Below are positions 59,518 through 64,000 of a DNA stretch of 64,000 bases, piece by piece. A program made the position numbers and the translations under genes. The notes beneath the pieces were generated by a model that worked only from the letters and a program-made list of their open reading frames with translations, ran no database searches and had not been told where the DNA came from. The stretch covers positions 32,893,001-32,957,000 of the forward strand of contig OY540813.1 of NCBI GenBank assembly GCA_961205875.1, read 5' to 3'. The DNA is from Sialis fuliginosa. Lineage: Eukaryota; Arthropoda; Insecta; Megaloptera; Sialidae. Each line of letters begins with the position of its first letter. Position 1 is the stretch's first letter.

Positions 59518-60010
59518 CATATTATCAAAATTATTTTTAAATAAAAACTAAAATTATTATTTTTTGGTCAATTCATAAAAAATACAAAAAAAGAATAGGA
59601 CCTAAATTATAGAAAATAACGTTCTCTACTTTTACTATAAATATTTTTTTCTATTATGAACCATGTGAAATAAAATTAAAAAAAATACATATTATTTCCT
59701 TAAACAATTTTAAAAAATATGATTACAACAAAAATTATAGATAATTATATCTTCTATAACTTGTATCTAAAAATTTTTTTTGTAATACTATAATATCGTT
59801 TAAAAAATAAGTCGAAAAATAAAAAATTTAAAAAAATCGATTATTTTCTAAAAAAAAATTTTGAGGGGGGGCGGAAATGAAAAAAACATAAATTATAGAT
59901 AAGAGTATTTTCTATAACTTTAACAAATAAAAATTTTTTCTACTGTGCATAATTTCAAAAATAATTCGAAAAATTCAAAAATCGACATCAGTAGACATCC
60001 GTTTCCGGTT
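59518..60010 (+). repeat. R3 repeat, copy 2 continued after the solo LTR
   Basis: It matches 33955-34310 (TAAATAAAAACTAAAATTAT, ATTATAGATAAGAGTATTTT). Together with 57050-58059 it shows that R3 was split by later insertions. Confidence 0.6.
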
Positions 60011-60579
60011 TATTGATGGTTTTCAAAAAATGGAGGTGCACATCTAGAGTATACGAGAACCTTAAGTTTGAAATTTCATGTCTGTAAGTCTCACCGTTTT
60101 GAATGTAGAGCGTTCACAGACAGACAGACATACACACCTACAGACATCATTGAGTAATAGTCGTAACATACGTGATTCAGGAGTCCTTAAAACGTGTAAT
60201 TCCTTTATATAGTTATCATGTAAATGCAAAATTAAATTTGTTGTTGTTTTTGTATAATATGAAGTTTTTCACTCATTAAAATTGGATAAACGTTTTGATT
60301 TTTACTTGTACCTCGTAGATCTAATCAAGATCTATAATTTGAGACCAAAACCTGCGTGGTAGCTGCTTTGAATGTCAAAATAAACTGATTTTTTTTACGC
60401 TGGCGCGCAAAACTGACCATTGCGCGTTATATAAAGTTTCTGAATTACTTACCCAGTGTTTGGTCTGAAACTCTAGACATTATTCACGTCAAAAGTGATT
60501 AATGCAAATATATCTACTTTAAAAATGAACTGCTATGGTAGTGAATTTAAAAATACATACAAAAATATGTAACAGTAGG
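60011..60579. other. Non-coding stretch
   Basis: A CAGACAGACAGACAT block at 60118-60133 resembles the tails of R2-like repeats. The rest is unremarkable. Confidence 0.45.
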
Positions 60580-61422
60580 CAGAGCTGTGCAGTACTCGAG
60601 TACAAGTACTTAAGTACTTTTTTGAGTAATTGTACTTGTACTTAAGTACTTTACCTAACAAAAGTATTGTACTTCTACTTAAATACTTTTTTTTGAAAAA
60701 AGTACTTTGTACATGTACTTAAATGTGTTTATTTGAAAGTAATTGTACTTGTTTACTTGAAAATGTACTTAAAAACATACAAATGTACTTAAGTACTTTT
60801 ACATTATACAAGTACCTTTTTCAATTACAAATATAGAAATAATTGATTTTAGTTGTCATTTTAAAATAAATAGGTATATACAGGTATCCTATGCCTTTAT
60901 TTAAAAAACAGTTCATGCGGTTCTGGTATTATTTTTTTATAAGTAACCCCCTGTTTAACAACGGTATCTTGTTTCATGTTTATTAAATTAAATAAAAATA
61001 TAATTTTGGACATTATATTTACCTTGTACGTTAAAATTTTTATAATAGTAATGGTTTATAGTTTTGTCGGCTCGAGTACTCCATTTTCCAACAGCTCAGT
61101 GGTTTTTATTAATTTTTTATTTGTGTATAGAAATTTGATTTTAACTTAAAATTACTTGTTTGGAAATAAAAATATATAACAAATGTAATTGTAATTGAAA
61201 TAAAAAAATTTAAATACAATTACAAAAAATACTTGCGTTTGTACTTACGTACATTTTTGTGATAAAGTACTTGTACTTAAGTACATTATTTTGTAAAGTT
61301 ATTGTACTTATACTTAAGTACATTATTTTGTAAAGTAATTGTACTTGTACTTAAGTACATTATTTTGTAAAGTAATTGTACTTGTACTTAAATACTTTTT
61401 TTTGTACTTATGCACAGCTTTG
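60580..61422. mobile_element. Non-autonomous hAT transposon with perfect 8 bp TSD
   Basis: Ends CAGAGCTGTGCA and TGCACAGCTTTG (imperfect 12 bp TIR) are flanked by ACAGTAGG on both sides (60572-60579 and 61423-61430). The 8 bp TSD and CARAGCTGTGCA-type TIR are diagnostic of hAT. Both subterminal regions (60595-60810 and 61230-61405) are packed with GTACTTAAGTACTTT-like motifs, in the position of transposase-binding repeats. The centre is AT-rich with no transposase frame. Confidence 0.9.
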
Positions 61423-61430
61423 ACAGTAGG

Positions 61431-62026
61431 TACGTGATAAAATAATTTCAGGCTTTAATAAAAATGTTTGTGTCTGTTTTTAGTCATTTTATTCATCAAA
61501 ATTGTGAGAAATATTCATTTGCATATAATCCGGGCCTTACTTATAACCATTGTAATAAAAATAAAACAAATGCTTGTTTGGATATTAGAAAAAATTGATA
61601 AGTGTTAGTTTTTACATAAATTAAAACATATTTAAATTCGTTCTTTCACAGAAACTACCCATTATTAGTATAAATTGCAGCGGCTTGGAACGAAAACAAG
61701 CGAGCAAGCGACGCGGACGTTAGCAAATGATTAATGAACGTGCACTATAAAAAGTATAATCGATCATTATTTGCTCCTGATCCTTCAACTCAAAGCAGTA
61801 GCAAGTACATAGTTTTGTTCGTCAGATGAACCATGTGCACCGAATGCAAAAGATAAAATAAAAAGCCTTTTCATTCCTTTACCTTTTATACAATACGGTT
61901 ATCCTCTTCATGTCAAATGATCATCGGCTCACAATGCAGTACGGTGAAACTAGCGTTAAGTGGATAAAATAAGGTAAAATGGGGATATTTATTTAAAAAC
62001 TATTATTAACGATAATTGTCAGTTTA
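61431..62026. other. Possibly unique non-coding stretch
   Basis: GC content rises around 61675-61760 (GAGCAAGCGACGCGGACG). A TATAAAAAG at 61746 could be a TATA box, but no credible coding sequence follows. No repeat partner in the window. Confidence 0.4.
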
Positions 62027-62345
62027 TAATATTGCTTCCTCGCAATATTGAAGATACGAGAAGCTTTGTGATCATTTGAAAATGAAACAAAAAAATTGTT
62101 CTCCGATTTTTTTTCCGTGTCTATCTGTCTGTGTGTGTGTTTGTCCCTTGAATCCTGATATGAATTATGATATTAATGAAAGTTGGTTGGATGTTTAGGT
62201 CTGGCTTGAAGACGGTCCCATTTCAAAATTATCAAAATCGTGTAAGGATATCCTAAAATATTTATTTTTCAAGATATCTCAAGAACGACACAAATGTTAC
62301 GTGAAATTTTTTGTAAAGCATTCAATTTTCTATAATATAGATCTA
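62027..62345 (+). repeat. Dispersed repeat family R2, copy 3
   Basis: Diverged copy of 6964-7345, beginning CCTCGCAATATTGAAGATAC and continuing through a shortened GTCTGT block to the AT tail. Confidence 0.75.
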
Positions 62346-62398
62346 CTATGTTTGTTGTAAAATATTCCCTTACAAAGATTTATCTCAATTTGCTTTAA

Positions 62399-63693
62399 GG
62401 GCTTACATACAGTTAGAAGGCTTCAAAAAGACGGATTTTCAAGAATTTTTTTCGCGCAGACTATTCAATTTATTAATTTGAAAATTGGTGTACATATTAT
62501 AATAACCTTATAATATATTAACATATTTTTTATTTGTCAAAATAATCTTCGCGAATGTTGCTATCGCCGATCTCCTAGAGCTCCGCAAAAAAAAACAATT
62601 TTGCGGTGATCACGATATCTCTGGACCGGATTATCTGAAATGAAAAAACCAAATAAATTTCGTTAATATAATACATTATCTAGTATTTAATCGAAGGAAT
62701 TAGCGAAAAAATAATTTTTGACAAAATGGCGACTTCTCAAAATAAAAGACTCAATTTTGAACGAAAATTTAAGCCTTAAATTGTTTATAAAATGGAAAAT
62801 ATTTATCGGAGAAAAAAAATCTTCGATTAATTACTAAAAAATCTAGTTAAAAAGGTTGTGTTAAAATTTTAGACTGATCGGTTCAGCCGTTTTCGAGAAA
62901 TCTTGATCACCGATTTTGAAAACATAGTTTTGAGAAAAACGCGTTTAAAGTTTCAAAAGCGTTTTACATGTGGTAAATTTTGTTTTTTTTCAACTTACAT
63001 GGAGTCATCTATTCCAGGGCCATATAATAATCCGTTCGCATCGTTGGCAGCTTCTAATAATTCGATTTGATGCTGTCTGCGAGCCATTCTTCCCTCTCTG
63101 GTGCTCTCGTGTGATCTCAGGTCGGAGATCTTGATGCGCTGCGCATCTTCTTTATCTGTATATGAATGCGCATTGGACCCAAGTGAGACGCCCATTGCAT
63201 TCATATAATATAAAAGGGCAGCTGTCCCTTCATTGAAGATGCCAGCAGCTATATATGCAGCCATTTCCACCGTTTTTGATCCGGCTGGAAGTACTTTTGA
63301 AGTGATCTTCCACACCAGTTGGTTATAGCTTTCATTATTGTTTTGGGTGAAACCACCCACACATCTTTCCAATAATTTTTCATTGCTGAGATCTTCATAA
63401 ATGGGCCTCAGGGCCTCAGCAACTTCTTGTGGAAATGGCTGATAATCATGCTTATAAACTGATAAGTTATCAGCAGCTGCTGCCCGCTGCCAAGAGCACC
63501 ATGAGTCCAATCCGATCGGACACTTTGCGTGTTGTTGCCTCCCTAACGAGCCTTCATAAATGTGTCTATAACTTCGAAAATATTCGTCTGATTGACATAA
63601 AATTTTGAGTGTGTATGCTCGAATATATGTATATTCAGAAAATACAAAAAAAAAAAAAACGATTTTTTGAAAATTACAAGTGTATGTAAGTCC
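62399..63693. mobile_element. TTAA-flanked DNA transposon, probably Kolobok, internally deleted
   Basis: Left end GGGCTTACATACAGTTAGA and right end (reverse complement) GGACTTACATACACTTGTA are both flanked by TTAA (62395-62398 and 63694-63697). A TTAA duplication with a 5'-RGG terminus is the signature of Kolobok; piggyBac also uses TTAA but its protein is different. A minus-strand transposase fragment lies at 62995-63642. At 1.3 kb the element is too short for a full transposase gene. Confidence 0.6.
62995..63642 (-). pseudogene. DDE-type transposase C-terminal fragment (Kolobok/'Mutator-like' family)
   Basis: The open frame starts well upstream of the 171-codon part usually called. From about 63642 it reads LKILCQSDEYFRSYRHIYEG and HAKCPIGLDSWCSWQ, then PIYEDLSNEKLLERCVGGFT, QNNNESYNQLVWKITSKVLP and AGIFNEGTAALLYYMNAMGV. 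Pattern C-P-x-G-x-D-S-W-C, L-L-x-R-C, T-Q-N-x-N-E-S and F-N-x-G is shared by a large family of insect and cnidarian transposase-like proteins. The likely catalytic Glu is in the NES motif. The N-terminal part, including any THAP domain and the first catalytic residues, is missing. It ends TCC ATG TAA, where ATGTAAGT could also be a splice donor. The start at 63510 (a TTG) is not real. Confidence 0.7.
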
Positions 63694-63697
63694 TTAA

Positions 63698-64000
63698 ATA
63701 AATCGTCATTTGTTTTTTAAATTGATTACTTTGACATATGAAATGTCATTTTGACGTTTGCATACAGGCTAAAATAGCCGGGTAAGCATGCAAAATATAC
63801 CTTTGCATAGATTTGGATGATTTTTTTTGGATGTCACATTCTATTTAACTTTAAACCTAAACAAATATTAGCTTTCAAAAAGGACCACGCACAAAAGCAA
63901 TGGAAAAACACTCTCGGTGGATTTTGACCAAACTCACGGAAATAGATACTACATAATATAGTGATCAAAGTTGTCCATAGAACATGGGTCCGCAAACTCG
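63698..64000. other. Non-coding end of window
   Basis: 63775-63840 (GGTAAGCATGCAAAATATAC...) matches a short segment near 34460. Otherwise nothing seen. Confidence 0.45.

Noticed and set aside
61743..61870. Possible core promoter (TATAAAAAG) of a host gene
   Set aside because: No initiator in good position and only an 11-codon frame follows. Not enough to call a gene.
1..64000. tRNA or rRNA genes
   Set aside because: Scanning by eye for T-loop and anticodon-arm patterns found none apart from primer-site complements at LTR ends.

Overview
The window is AT-rich, gene-poor animal DNA, most likely from an insect. The transposon families point that way: BEL/Pao, Penelope-like elements, a hAT with subterminal arrays, Kolobok- and pogo-type DNA elements, and long fold-back repeats, plus retroelement primer sites that match insect-type tRNA-iMet and tRNA-Lys. 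The species cannot be named from the sequence. I see no ordinary host gene. Every long reading frame belongs to a mobile element. Only one of them, the 889-codon Penelope ORF at 43981-46650, is intact.

Layout. 1-10.6 kb: end of a fold-back repeat; a 4.1 kb TA-flanked element carrying a 1.7 kb fold-back element and a TTA-flanked MITE; another long inverted-repeat element; a degenerate tandem repeat and an old ~250 bp satellite-like array. 10.6-26.4 kb: a nest several levels deep. A modular fold-back element (arms at 10618-10674 and 23918-26401) was split by a ~13.2 kb TIR-bounded insertion. That insertion contains a pogo/Tigger-like remnant, which holds a gutted Gypsy-type element and a BEL/Pao element with two LTRs. 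26.4-36.7 kb: fragments of the same repeats, a palindromic Penelope-type remnant with hammerhead-ribozyme motifs, and a TIR element containing an LTR with a tRNA-Lys primer site.

36.7-51.1 kb: a Penelope-like array bounded by (TA)n tracts. One minus-strand copy lies head-to-head with three plus-strand copies. The two complete plus-strand units form an exact 3561 bp tandem, and every ~890 bp pseudo-LTR carries a hammerhead-like fold on the coding strand. 51.1-64 kb: a run of fold-back elements, a solo LTR with a perfect 5 bp TSD, a non-autonomous hAT with a perfect 8 bp TSD, and a TTAA-flanked element with a transposase fragment (probably Kolobok).

How the parts work together: the Penelope protein (reverse transcriptase plus GIY-YIG endonuclease) is the only machinery here that could still act, and its pseudo-LTR ribozymes would process tandem transcripts. 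The BEL, Gypsy, Kolobok and pogo proteins are all broken. The short inverted-repeat elements would need enzymes supplied from elsewhere in the genome.
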